DNA of 64,000 nt from Streptomyces antimicrobicus (GTDB taxonomy: Bacteria > Actinomycetota > Actinomycetes > Streptomycetales > Streptomycetaceae), in contig NZ_JAJAUY010000015.1 of assembly GCF_020532625.1 (NCBI RefSeq), forward strand, positions 1-64,000. The letters run 5' to 3'. The notes beneath the pieces were generated by a model that had not been told where the DNA came from, made no database searches, and saw nothing but the letters and a program-made list of their open reading frames with translations. Shown here piece by piece: positions 17,220 to 24,127 of the stretch. Within the stretch, counting starts at the first letter, position 1. Each line of letters opens with the position of its first letter. The translations under genes and the position numbers were made by a program.

Positions 17220-17876
17220 CTACCGCGCGGCGTCGAACCACAGGCGCCGGATCACCCGTCGGCCGCGGAACGGGCGACGGCGGTGCAGCACCGTCCAGTT
17301 GTCCACCAGCAGGCACTGGCCCGGCCGCAGTTCGCCGGCCGGCAGCGCCCGGTCGGCGGCCCGCTCGACGGCCTCGTGGGCGGCGGCCAGGGCGTCGGCG
17401 TCGTCCACGGCCAGCATGCGGTCGCGCCGGTAGCGCATCCGCGGTCCGCCGCCGGCAGCGCCGTCGACGTGCTCCAGCACGGGGGAGACCTGGACGCCTT
17501 CCGGCGTCAGGTAGGAGGCCCGTACGGACAGGGGCGCGGGATCGATGTGCTCGACGGGCAGCAGGTCCAGCGCGCCACCGCCCTCGGCTTCGAGTACGGC
17601 GATGACCATCCACCGCGGGGGACTGGCGAGGAAGGCGGCGTCGGTGTGGAACCAGAACTCGCCCTCCTCCGCGACCAGGTGGACGTCCCCGTCACCGGGC
17701 ATGCCGATCGTGACGTCCCGGACCAGTTCGGCGGCGCCGCCGGTCAGTTCGGCCACCGTCCGCAGCATCCGTCCCGACCCGCCGCCGGCGTCGAAGGTCA
17801 CCGCGCGCGGCGCGCCGCCGTCCGCGGTGGGCGGCCACAGCAGGTGCGGGGCGGTCGTGGGCTCGCGACCGGTCAC
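17220..17876 (-). CDS. Short TauD/clavaminate-synthase-like Fe(II)/2-oxoglutarate oxygenase
   Basis: 218 residues from the GTG at 17876, whose TGA-overlap (GTGA) with the dehydrogenase stop fixes the start. The facial triad is visible: HTD in WFHTDAAFL and a distal His in NWTVLHRRRPF, followed by Arg in GRRVIRRLWFD for 2-oxoglutarate. At 218 residues it is shorter than most TauD or clavaminate-synthase enzymes (about 270-340), and the usual N-terminal strands are reduced. In this operon it probably hydroxylates or desaturates a side chain of the peptide encoded at 20283-20480, or a product of it. Confidence 0.82.
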   Translation of the reverse strand: MTGREPTTAPHLLWPPTADGGAPRAVTFDAGGGSGRMLRTVAELTGGAAELVRDVTIGMPGDGDVHLVAEEGEFWFHTDAAFLASPPRWMVIAVLEAEGGGALDLLPVEHIDPAPLSVRASYLTPEGVQVSPVLEHVDGAAGGGPRMRYRRDRMLAVDDADALAAAHEAVERAADRALPAGELRPGQCLLVDNWTVLHRRRPFRGRRVIRRLWFDAAR

Positions 17877-19024
17877 TTCGCGTACCCCAGCTTCAGGTAG
17901 TAGATCGCGTCGGCGTCGGCGCCGGTGCGGTCCAGGCCGAGCAGGCTCGCGGCGCGGCCTTCGGCGACGGCCGGGGTCAACCAGCCCGTCAGCCCCAGCT
18001 GGTAGCCCGCCTGCAGGAGTTCCTGGGCGAACTCGCCGGTCTGGATCAGCAGGTTGAGGTAGGCGCGGGAGTGCCGGTAGAGCCACTGGTAGCGGTCCCA
18101 CTGCACGGTGACGAACACGCTGATGCCGCCGCCCCCGATCCAGTTCTGCCCCTGGATCACGGAGGCGATCTCCTCGTCCGTGGGCTGCGCGCCGGTGGCC
18201 AGCAGGCTGTTGCGGGCGAAGTCGTACTGGTACACGCCCCGCGGGACGCCCTCCACGCCCTGGACGACGACGTAGAGGTGCAGCCAGGTGTAGAAGGAGT
18301 TCAGCAGGTAGTACGGGTCGTTGCCGGCCTTGGAGTCCTCGGCCATGCGTACGTTGGCGGTGGCGTGGTGCAGCAGCGCGCCCAGCGTGGTGGTGTCGAC
18401 GCCGGTGGCGGCGAACTTGCGGACGCTGCGCCGGGCGAGCATCGCGTCGAGGCTGTAGGTGATCGGCTGCTCGGGCACCGGCAGGTGGTACTCGGCGACC
18501 GGGTCGACGCGGAACCGTTCGGGGTAGGCGGCCTCGCTCTGGAAGCCGGCGATCTGCTCGCGCCGGAAGTCCGAGAGGGTGCTCAGTTCGGTCTTGCCGT
18601 CGACGGGCTCGGTGTACGGCAGGTCCTGCTGGGAGTAGAGGAGGTACGCGGCCCGGGACCAGCGGCTGTCCTCCCAGCGGAACATGTCGGTGGTGGTGGG
18701 CGCGTCGGCGTCGACCAGCAGGCCGGCCGCGAGGGCCTGTTCCCGTTCGGCCCGGCTGAATCCGGCGGCCTCGCTCTGGGCGGTGGTACGCGGCGCGAGG
18801 TGGGCCTGGAGGAGCTGGAAGGCGCGGGCGCTCAGGGAGCGCATCCGGGTCCCGGTGGCCAGGCCGAGGGCGCAGGTCTGGCCGTCGAGGCGTTCGTGGG
18901 CGAAGAACAGGGGCGAGGTGACGGTCCGCTCCGGTTCGCCCGCCGCGGCGGTGGCCGTGGCACCGGGGCTGCCGGTGGCCGGGACGGGGGCGGTGGGGGC
19001 GGGAGGAGGCGTGGTCTGGCTCAT
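17873..19024 (-). CDS. SagB-type flavin-dependent dehydrogenase, second copy
   Basis: 383 residues. The ATG at 19024 overlaps the stop of the preceding dehydrogenase (ATGA). An N-terminal region of about 110 residues (FFAHERLDGQTCALGLATGTRMRSL, a winged-helix-like segment) precedes a nitroreductase-fold domain containing MLARRSVRKFAATGVDTTTLGALLHHA. The family signature GGARHP of SagB is replaced around NDPYYLLNSFYTWLHLYVVVQGV, while GVYQYD and LLIQTGEFAQELLQAGYQLGL are kept. It binds FMN by family analogy. It probably works with the neighbouring SagB copy on the peptide; no YcaO partner exists nearby, so azoline oxidation is not the obvious reaction. Confidence 0.82.
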   Translation of the reverse strand: MSQTTPPPAPTAPVPATGSPGATATAAAGEPERTVTSPLFFAHERLDGQTCALGLATGTRMRSLSARAFQLLQAHLAPRTTAQSEAAGFSRAEREQALAAGLLVDADAPTTTDMFRWEDSRWSRAAYLLYSQQDLPYTEPVDGKTELSTLSDFRREQIAGFQSEAAYPERFRVDPVAEYHLPVPEQPITYSLDAMLARRSVRKFAATGVDTTTLGALLHHATANVRMAEDSKAGNDPYYLLNSFYTWLHLYVVVQGVEGVPRGVYQYDFARNSLLATGAQPTDEEIASVIQGQNWIGGGGISVFVTVQWDRYQWLYRHSRAYLNLLIQTGEFAQELLQAGYQLGLTGWLTPAVAEGRAASLLGLDRTGADADAIYYLKLGYAK

Positions 19025-20121
19025 ACGAGGGTCCCGAGGAAGAGAGGGGCGAGACGGGTCACGTCGATGCCGAGGAGGGCGGCGATCTGCTGGTCGTGGA
19101 ACTTCTGGTAGGTGTAGCCGCCGACGCCCAGGCGCTCGATCACGGTCCGGTAGGCCATCAGGGTGTGGCCGACGTCGATGAAGGGGGCGCGGGCGCTGCG
19201 GGCGTCCCGGTAGCGCCACATGGCGCGCTCGACGAGCGAGCAGAAGACGATCAGCCCGAACGGTTCCTGGTGGAACTTGTCGAACAGGTCGAAGCTCGCG
19301 GTGCGCAGGGCCGCCGAGTGGTCGCCGGCCCGCACCAGGTCCAGGCGGTGGTGCGCGACGTTGTAGTGGTAGATGCCGGGGGTGACACCGCTGCCCGGGA
19401 ACAGGGCCACGAACGCCTCCGTGGGATGGCGGGCGCCACCCGACGGCACCGCCTTGCGCAGGAAGTCGCCCTGGACCGCGAAGGGCCGCCGGGTGCGTTC
19501 GCCGAAGCAGGTGTCCAGCAGCAGGGCGAGGCCCTCGGGGCCGCGGCGCTGCTCGGGCGTGAGGGCGGCGAGCAGCGCGTCCGCGGACTCCCCTTCGGCG
19601 ATCTTGCGCAGGGGCACCGCCCCGTCGCCGTCGGCCGCCACGTCCATGGTGATGGGCGGGGGCGGCGCGGCGGCCATGTACTCCTCCATGCGCGCGTCGT
19701 CGGCGTCGAAGGCGCCCTCGCGGTCCATCTGGAGGAAGGGGTAGTCGGTGGTGGAGGCGTGGTAGCGGTAGGCCTCGTCCCAGCCGTACGAGCGCCAGGT
19801 GGCCGCACGCGACGGGACGTCCTCGGCCGCGACCAGCACGCCCTCGGCGGTGAGCGCCTGCCACAGCTCCTCGGCCAGGGGACGCAGGGTCTCCTCGGCC
19901 GACCAGCGGGCGGTGATCTCCTCGCGGGTGCCCCGGTCGGGCAGCAAGGTGATGGCGTGGGCGACCCGGGCGTCGCGCAGGATCAGTGGAGCGGTGGCGG
20001 AACCGGTCTCGGCGACCAGCACCCGCTCGTCGCCGGAGAGCGGCATGGGGTGGACGAGCAGCTCCGGGTGGGGGGCGTAGAGCCCGGATCGGGAAGCGCG
20101 CGGCGGCGCGTCGGTGCTCAC
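19021..20121 (-). CDS. SagB-type flavin-dependent dehydrogenase, first copy
   Basis: 366 residues from the GTG at 20121 behind GGAGGT. An N-terminal region of about 120 residues, perhaps a peptide-binding winged-helix, precedes a nitroreductase-fold domain with the SagB/McbC hallmark KAVPSGGARHPTEAFVALF, PGIYHYNVAHHRLDLV and the late motif FIDVGHTLMAYRTVIERLGVGG. SagB proteins use FMN to oxidise azolines in TOMM peptides. Here no cyclodehydratase is encoded, so the oxidised bond is unknown. It lies directly downstream of the repeat peptide, separated by a strong hairpin and a purine-rich repeat. Confidence 0.85.
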   Translation of the reverse strand: MSTDAPPRASRSGLYAPHPELLVHPMPLSGDERVLVAETGSATAPLILRDARVAHAITLLPDRGTREEITARWSAEETLRPLAEELWQALTAEGVLVAAEDVPSRAATWRSYGWDEAYRYHASTTDYPFLQMDREGAFDADDARMEEYMAAAPPPPITMDVAADGDGAVPLRKIAEGESADALLAALTPEQRRGPEGLALLLDTCFGERTRRPFAVQGDFLRKAVPSGGARHPTEAFVALFPGSGVTPGIYHYNVAHHRLDLVRAGDHSAALRTASFDLFDKFHQEPFGLIVFCSLVERAMWRYRDARSARAPFIDVGHTLMAYRTVIERLGVGGYTYQKFHDQQIAALLGIDVTRLAPLFLGTLV

Positions 20122-20169
20122 GGGACGTCGTACCTCCTGACGAGGAAAAGGGAGGGGGGGAATTCGGCA

Positions 20170-20235
20170 ACAGGAAGAACAGGAAGAACAGAAGAACAGT
20201 AAGAACAGCAGGAACAGGAGAGGGAGGGGAAAGGG
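20170..20235. repeat. AGGAAGAAC-type purine repeat in the peptide-dehydrogenase gap
   Basis: Five to six imperfect copies of a 9-base unit (AGGAAGAAC, AGAAGAAC, AGTAAGAAC, AGCAGGAAC) and a GGGAGGGGAAA run. On the transcribed strand this is a pyrimidine tract directly after the hairpin at 20236-20278. It separates the hairpin from the ribosome site of the first dehydrogenase. Confidence 0.7.
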
Positions 20236-20278
20236 CCGGGCCGGCGCCTGCACGGGGGAAAGAGAGGCGCCGGCCCGG
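20236..20278 (-). terminator. 13-bp hairpin directly after the peptide gene (attenuator)
   Basis: CCGGGCCGGCGCC and its exact reverse complement GGCGCCGGCCCGG flank a 17-base loop, 4 bases past the stop of the peptide gene in transcript direction. It is followed by a pyrimidine-rich stretch but no true U-run. In many ribosomal-peptide operons such a structure lets the precursor be made in excess over the enzymes; that role here is inference. Confidence 0.7.
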
Positions 20279-20282
20279 TGGA

Positions 20283-20480
20283 TCAGCGGGCGACGCCGTC
20301 GTGGCTGTAGTACTTCGGGTCGTTGCCGTTCTGGATGAGCGCGGCGCGCACGACGCCCTGCGGGGCGCGCTCGACGAGCGAAGCGCCGTCGTGGCTGTAG
20401 TACTTGGGGTCGTTGCCGTTCTGGATCAGCGCGGCGCGGACCACGGTCTCGGGGGCGCGCTCGACGAGGGTCTCGGACAT
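20283..20480 (-). CDS. Putative RiPP precursor peptide with two near-identical cores
   Basis: 65 residues, ATG at 20480 behind AAAGGAA. After MSET the peptide is two 30-residue repeats, residues 5-34 and 35-64. Each reads LVERAP, two variable residues, VVRAALIQNGN, DPKYYSHDG, two variable residues. Only positions 7-8 and 29-30 of the unit differ. The repeats differ by several synonymous changes, so the amino acid sequence is being preserved. No cysteine is present; one Ser and no Thr per conserved unit argues against lanthipeptide or azole chemistry, leaving Tyr-Tyr, His, Asp, Asn and Lys as likely targets. It lies between a methyltransferase and two SagB dehydrogenases. I recognise no known family; a regulatory or carrier role is possible but less likely. 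Confidence 0.8.
   Translation of the reverse strand: MSETLVERAPETVVRAALIQNGNDPKYYSHDGASLVERAPQGVVRAALIQNGNDPKYYSHDGVAR
20289..20468 (-). repeat. Two direct 90-bp repeats inside the peptide gene
   Basis: Copies at 20379-20468 and 20289-20378, each encoding one 30-residue unit. DNA differences fall mostly at third codon positions (for example CTC/CTG for Leu, GTG/GTC for Val) apart from the two variable dipeptides. This means an old in-frame duplication under selection. Confidence 0.9.
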
Positions 20481-20525
20481 GATGGTTTCCTTTGCGTCGG
20501 TCGGACGGTTTCTCTTCTTGCGTCA

Positions 20526-20545
20526 CCCGCCGCTGGAGCGGCGGG
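20526..20545 (-). other. Hairpin between methyltransferase and peptide genes
   Basis: CCCGCCGC, TGGA, GCGGCGGG: an 8-bp stem with tetraloop, 4 bases after the methyltransferase stop. Together with the hairpin at 20236-20278 it brackets the peptide cistron, which could stabilise a short processed peptide mRNA. Confidence 0.55.
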
Positions 20546-20549
20546 AGTC

Positions 20550-21143
20550 TCAGGGGCGGCGCCAGATCTCGTAGACGATCCGGTGGTCGTGCACGGGGCT
20601 GCCGCCGTGGGTGTGCGTGATGTCGCGGTCGCTGCTGTGCGCGCGGGTGCGGCCGAGTGCGGTGAGGGCGGCCCCGACCAGGTGGCGGCCGGGCAGGTAG
20701 GCCTCCTCGTAGGTCAGCGGGACCTCGTCGCAGATCCAGCTGAGGCCGATCGGCGCGGAGGGCGCGGCCAGTCGGTCGGCGGCGCGCAGCATGCGGCGTA
20801 CGGCGTCGGCGCTGCCGCCGTAGTGCAGGACGCCGAACAGCAGCACGGCGTCGTACCGGCGCCGGCCGGGCTCCGCGGCCAGGTGGAGCAGGTCGCCGGT
20901 GTCCAGCTGGAGGCCGCCGCCGCCGGGCAGGGCCAGGCGCCCGTGGGTGGCGGCGTCGGCGGGCAGTTCCAGGTCGATCCCGAGGACGTCGTAGCCGCCC
21001 TCCTCGGCCAGCCAGCGGGCGACGGCGCCGCCGCCGCAGCCGGCGTCCAGGACGCTCGCGCCGGCCGGCAGCGCGGTGACGGCGTCGAGGACCTGGTGCA
21101 TGTGGCTGTTGAAAGGCCGGGTGGTGGCGGGGCGGCGCGGCAC
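20550..21143 (-). CDS. Class I SAM-dependent methyltransferase
   Basis: 197 residues from the GTG at 21143 behind GGAGGGAAA. It has a Rossmann-like methyltransferase fold: motif I VLDAGCGGGAVARWL, acidic end of strand 2 in VLGIDLELP, then DTGDLLHLA and YDAVLLFGVLHYGG for motifs II-III. The later part (LPGRHLVGAALTALGRTRAHSSDRDITHTHGG) is not diagnostic. It is the first gene of the peptide operon, 182 bases downstream of the shared promoter element. It may N- or O-methylate the modified peptide; a small-molecule substrate is equally possible. Confidence 0.85.
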   Translation of the reverse strand: MPRRPATTRPFNSHMHQVLDAVTALPAGASVLDAGCGGGAVARWLAEEGGYDVLGIDLELPADAATHGRLALPGGGGLQLDTGDLLHLAAEPGRRRYDAVLLFGVLHYGGSADAVRRMLRAADRLAAPSAPIGLSWICDEVPLTYEEAYLPGRHLVGAALTALGRTRAHSSDRDITHTHGGSPVHDHRIVYEIWRRP

Positions 21144-21324
21144 GGTCGTTTCCCTCCGGTCGACGGGAATTCCAGACGGCGGATCCCGGAATCGGGAGCG
21201 GGGCGCTGGAATGCTCGGATGTTTCGCGGAGGCGGGGTGAACCGATGGTTTCTTCGGGTTCCCGCCTTTTCCGCGGACCGGTTTTTCGGGCCGGTGAGGA
21301 ATACTGTGCCGCCGGGCGGAAAGG

Positions 21325-21352
21325 CCCTCAAGTCACGTGTGCCCGGTACCGG
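21325..21352 (-). promoter_or_regulatory. Promoter element of the peptide operon, shared with the NRPS operon
   Basis: On the transcribed strand: CCGGTACCGG, five bases, CGTGACTTGAGGG. The 10-base part is a perfect palindrome, and TTGAGG fits a -35 box with CACAGT as a possible -10 box 17 bases on. The same elements with identical spacing occur at 40847-40874 before the NRPS operon. A dimeric activator such as a LuxR-type protein could bind the palindrome just upstream of -35. Confidence 0.75.
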
Positions 21353-21376
21353 AAGGACCGGCGCGGGCCCGGCCGG

Positions 21377-21658
21377 TCAGGCGTGGCGGGCGCGGGCCCG
21401 GGCCTCGGGCACGAACACCTGCGCCGCCGAGGGCCCGTAGCCGAGGCGGAAGGCCACGTGCGTGAGCTGGGTCCGGTTGACCGCGCCCGTCTTGCTGCGC
21501 AGCCGCCGCAGGTAGGTGTCCACGGTGTGCGGGCTCAGGCCCATCCGGTAGGCGATCATCCGGTACGTGTCGCCCTTGGCGAGGTGGGCGAGGACCTCCT
21601 CCTCGCGGGGGGTCAGCTGGGCGGCGGCGGGCTTCTGGCCGAGGTCACTCTCGTGCAT
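21377..21658 (-). CDS. Stand-alone LuxR-type DNA-binding protein
   Basis: 93 residues, consisting almost only of a LuxR/GerE helix-turn-helix: LTPREEEVLAHLAKGDTYRMIAYRMGLSPHTVDTYLRRLRSKTG. There is no receiver or sensor domain, as in GerE-type regulators. The start follows CCGGAG. Its 3' end lies 25 bases from the shared promoter element of the peptide operon, on the same strand. It is a candidate activator of both biosynthetic operons. Confidence 0.85.
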   Translation of the reverse strand: MHESDLGQKPAAAQLTPREEEVLAHLAKGDTYRMIAYRMGLSPHTVDTYLRRLRSKTGAVNRTQLTHVAFRLGYGPSAAQVFVPEARARARHA

Positions 21659-21836
21659 GACGGGCTCCGGTGGGGTCGGTCGGTGTCAGGAGACGCTCGT
21701 GGGCAGCGGCGACGCGCCGTTCGAACGTCTCGCTCAGCCTTTCGTCTTGCGTATGCTGATGCGAGGGGGCGGGCACCTCACCAAAGTGCCTGGCAGCAAG
21801 GCGACCCGGGGCGAAAAAGTGCAAAATAGGGCAAGA

Positions 21837-22979
21837 GTGGTGTCAGATCTACAGGACGTGGACGTCGACGTCTACGGATGGGTCCTCGAACACCGAACGG
21901 TCACGGCGGACGCGGTGGCGGCCGGCACGGGGCTCCGGCCCCAGGAGGCGGCCGAGAGCGTCGAGCGGCTGCTGGCCGCCCAGTTGCTGCACCTGAGCCC
22001 GACGGACCCGTCCGTCGCGTTCGCCGTGGCGCCGGAGACCGCCGCCTCCCGGCAAGCCGCGCCGCTCGAGGAACGCATCCGCGAGCACCAGCGCGAGATC
22101 AGTCGTATCCGCGAGGACCTCGACCGGTTCGCGCCGCACTACCTGAGGCGCCGCTCCACCGGGGAGGCGCTGGAGGTCATCCACCACTTGGAGGACGTGC
22201 GCAGCGCCCTCAACAAGGCCTCCGAGAACTGCAGGTTCGAGGTCCTCAGCAGTCAGCCGGGCGGCGGCAGCCGCTATCCGGCGGCCATGCAGGAAGCCAT
22301 CCGCCGCGACGAGGTCATGCTCCGGCGCGGCATCTCCATGCGCTGCCTGTACCACCACACCGCCCGCTTCAACGGGCCCAGTCAGGCCTACGCCATGGCC
22401 ATCTCGGCGCTCGGCGCCGAGTACCGCACGGCGCACGAACTCTTCGGCAGACTCATCGTCTTCGACCGCGAACTGGCCTTCATACCCGTGCGGGACGGCA
22501 GTTGGGGCGCCGTCGTCATCCGCGAACCCTCGACCGTGGCCTATCTGGTCGACGTCTTCGAGCAGGCCTGGGACCACGCCACCCCGTTCCAGAGCCCCAA
22601 CGGCCAGGACCTCGCCGAAGTGGCCCGCGAGATCCACGAGACCATCATCCGGCTGCTGGCCGCCGGCCTGAAGGACGAGGCCATCGCCCGCCGGCTCGGC
22701 ATGTCCCTGCGCACCGCGCGCCGGCACATCGCCGACATCATGGAGGAGCTCGGCGCGGGCAGCCGCTTCCAGGCCGGCGTGGCCGCCGCCACCCGCGGCC
22801 TGCTCAACGCCGCCGGGGCGCCGGGCGAGGCGTCCGGCCGGGCGTCCGGCGAGGGGCCCTCCGACACACCGGGCGAGGGGGTCGCGCACGTGCCCGGCGA
22901 GGGGTCCGCGCGGGTGCCCGGTGAGCCGTCCGCGGGTGTGCCCGGTGAGCCGTGCGCGGGTGTGCCCGGCGGCGACTGA
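21837..22979 (+). CDS. TrmB/LuxR-type two-HTH regulator
   Basis: About 380 residues; the start is one of two adjacent GTG codons at 21837 or 21840, following AAAATAGGG that may be a -10 box, so the mRNA may have little leader. An N-terminal winged helix (YGWVLEHRTVTADAVAAGTGLRPQEAAESVERLLAAQLL) leads to a coiled coil, then a phospholipase-D-like TrmB middle region, and a C-terminal LuxR helix-turn-helix (LLAAGLKDEAIARRLGMSLRTARRHIADIMEELG). This layout is typical of actinobacterial cluster-linked regulators. The last 55 residues are V-P-G-E-x repeats. It is divergent from the small LuxR gene and likely controls this locus. Confidence 0.85.
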   Translation: MVSDLQDVDVDVYGWVLEHRTVTADAVAAGTGLRPQEAAESVERLLAAQLLHLSPTDPSVAFAVAPETAASRQAAPLEERIREHQREISRIREDLDRFAPHYLRRRSTGEALEVIHHLEDVRSALNKASENCRFEVLSSQPGGGSRYPAAMQEAIRRDEVMLRRGISMRCLYHHTARFNGPSQAYAMAISALGAEYRTAHELFGRLIVFDRELAFIPVRDGSWGAVVIREPSTVAYLVDVFEQAWDHATPFQSPNGQDLAEVAREIHETIIRLLAAGLKDEAIARRLGMSLRTARRHIADIMEELGAGSRFQAGVAAATRGLLNAAGAPGEASGRASGEGPSDTPGEGVAHVPGEGSARVPGEPSAGVPGEPCAGVPGGD

Positions 22980-23163
22980 ACCGGCCCGCCGGCCATCGCG
23001 CCCGCGGCGTGCCCCGCGTTCCCGGTCCCGCGTTCCCGTGTCTTACGCCCGCCCCGTGCCGTGGGTGATGCTGCGCGGACGGGGCGGGAAAGACGCTCGC
23101 CCCCTCCCCGCCGCCCCGTGCCCAGCACCGGGGCGGCGGGCACTTCTGCGTACGGGGGCGATC

Positions 23164-23664
23164 ATGGACTGGCCGACACACGACCCGACGATGCCGGACG
23201 CCGGCGGCGCAGGCGGGCCTGCGGGCCGGCCTGCGGGCGGGCGGGCCCACGCGATGGAACTCGCCCTGTTCCTCGCCGTGCACTACGGCCGGGCCCCCGG
23301 CGTCCTGTGGCCCGAGTACGACGACCCGGCCCCGGCCGCGGACCCGTACGCCTTCCCCTTGCTCGCCCGCCGGCTGGCCCTGCTCACCCGCCTCACGGTC
23401 GCCGTCCTGCCCCCGACCGCCGGGCGCGGGCACGGCCACCTGCTCGTGCGCCAGCTGCACGGTTCGCGGACCTGGACCCTGACCGGACCGCCGACCGGGC
23501 CCCGAGGGGGGCCCGGCGCCGCGGGCGCGGGGGAACGCCGCTTCCGCTACCGGCTGCGGGCCGGTGAGCTGCTCTACGTACCCGACCGGTGGACCCGCCG
23601 TACCGGCCCGGCCGCCGACGGCTCCCAGGACGCGGCGCTGCTGCTGTCTCCCGCAGCCCGCTGA
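23164..23664 (+). CDS. Reduced JmjC/cupin-4-like protein
   Basis: 166 residues from the ATG at 23164. The part GHGHLLVRQLHGSRTWTLTG and GELLYVPDRWTRRTG matches the second half of JmjC/Cupin_4 oxygenases, where similar words follow the HxD iron motif and carry the late His. Here HxD is not seen and the late His position reads W-T-R, so iron binding is doubtful. It follows the regulator by 184 bases on the same strand; that gap holds no other gene. It may be a decayed or non-catalytic member of the biosynthetic locus. Confidence 0.6.
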   Translation: MDWPTHDPTMPDAGGAGGPAGRPAGGRAHAMELALFLAVHYGRAPGVLWPEYDDPAPAADPYAFPLLARRLALLTRLTVAVLPPTAGRGHGHLLVRQLHGSRTWTLTGPPTGPRGGPGAAGAGERRFRYRLRAGELLYVPDRWTRRTGPAADGSQDAALLLSPAAR

Positions 23665-23673
23665 ACGCACGAC

Positions 23674-23715
23674 GGCACCGGGGTGGCATCCGCGTTCGGA
23701 TGCCGCCCCGGTGCC
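23674..23715. terminator. Strong bidirectional terminator hairpin
   Basis: GGCACCGGGGTGGCATCC, six-base loop, GGATGCCGCCCCGGTGCC: an 18-bp stem with a single G-U pair, placed between the converging cupin-like and small secreted protein genes. Confidence 0.85.
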
Positions 23716-23730
23716 CGTGGACGGGAAGGG

Positions 23731-23943
23731 TCAGCCGCCCCAGGAGGTGTCGGTCGGGTCGTGCAGCTGGCCCGTACCGGTGACGGTGGGCGTGGTCGGT
23801 ACGAGCACCACGGGCAGCCGCGGCGCCTCGTCGCCGGCCAGCACGTCGCCGCCCCGGCCGGGACCGGCGACGGCGCCCAGGGCACCGAGCGCGGACAGGG
23901 CGGTCGCGGCTAAGGCCAGGGCGAGTACGGAGCGCTTGGGCAT
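23731..23943 (-). CDS. Small secreted protein of unknown function
   Basis: 70 residues. A signal peptide (MPKRSVLALALAATALSALG) with a cut near AVA-GP leaves a mature peptide of about 43 residues rich in Pro, Thr and Gly with no Cys. The ATG at 23943 follows GGGGGAAG. Not recognised; many Streptomyces have such short exported proteins. The 184-base region to 24127 behind it holds no gene I can see. Confidence 0.6.
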   Translation of the reverse strand: MPKRSVLALALAATALSALGALGAVAGPGRGGDVLAGDEAPRLPVVLVPTTPTVTGTGQLHDPTDTSWGG

Positions 23944-24127
23944 GCTTCCCCCAGAGTCGGTGGCGGTTCGGGTGGGTCATGTGGCGCGGCGGGCCTCGTG
24001 GGCCTGCCGCGCCGGGCGTTGCCTTGTGGTGACAACCCTGCCCGTCACCGGGCCTCACCTCGACCCGTCGTGGCGCTCAGCAAGTTGCCTGGCGCTAAAG
24101 TGAGGGGAGGACACACCGGTCAAAACA

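Noticed and set aside
17873..20121. Calling the peptide operon a classical azole (TOMM) cluster because of SagB
   Set aside because: No YcaO or E1-like cyclodehydratase gene is present, and the conserved peptide unit has no Cys or Thr and only one Ser.
21782..24096. Word TGCCTGGC at 21787-21794 and 24086-24093 as a shared regulator site
   Set aside because: Only eight bases agree exactly and the distance to genes differs; too weak to call.
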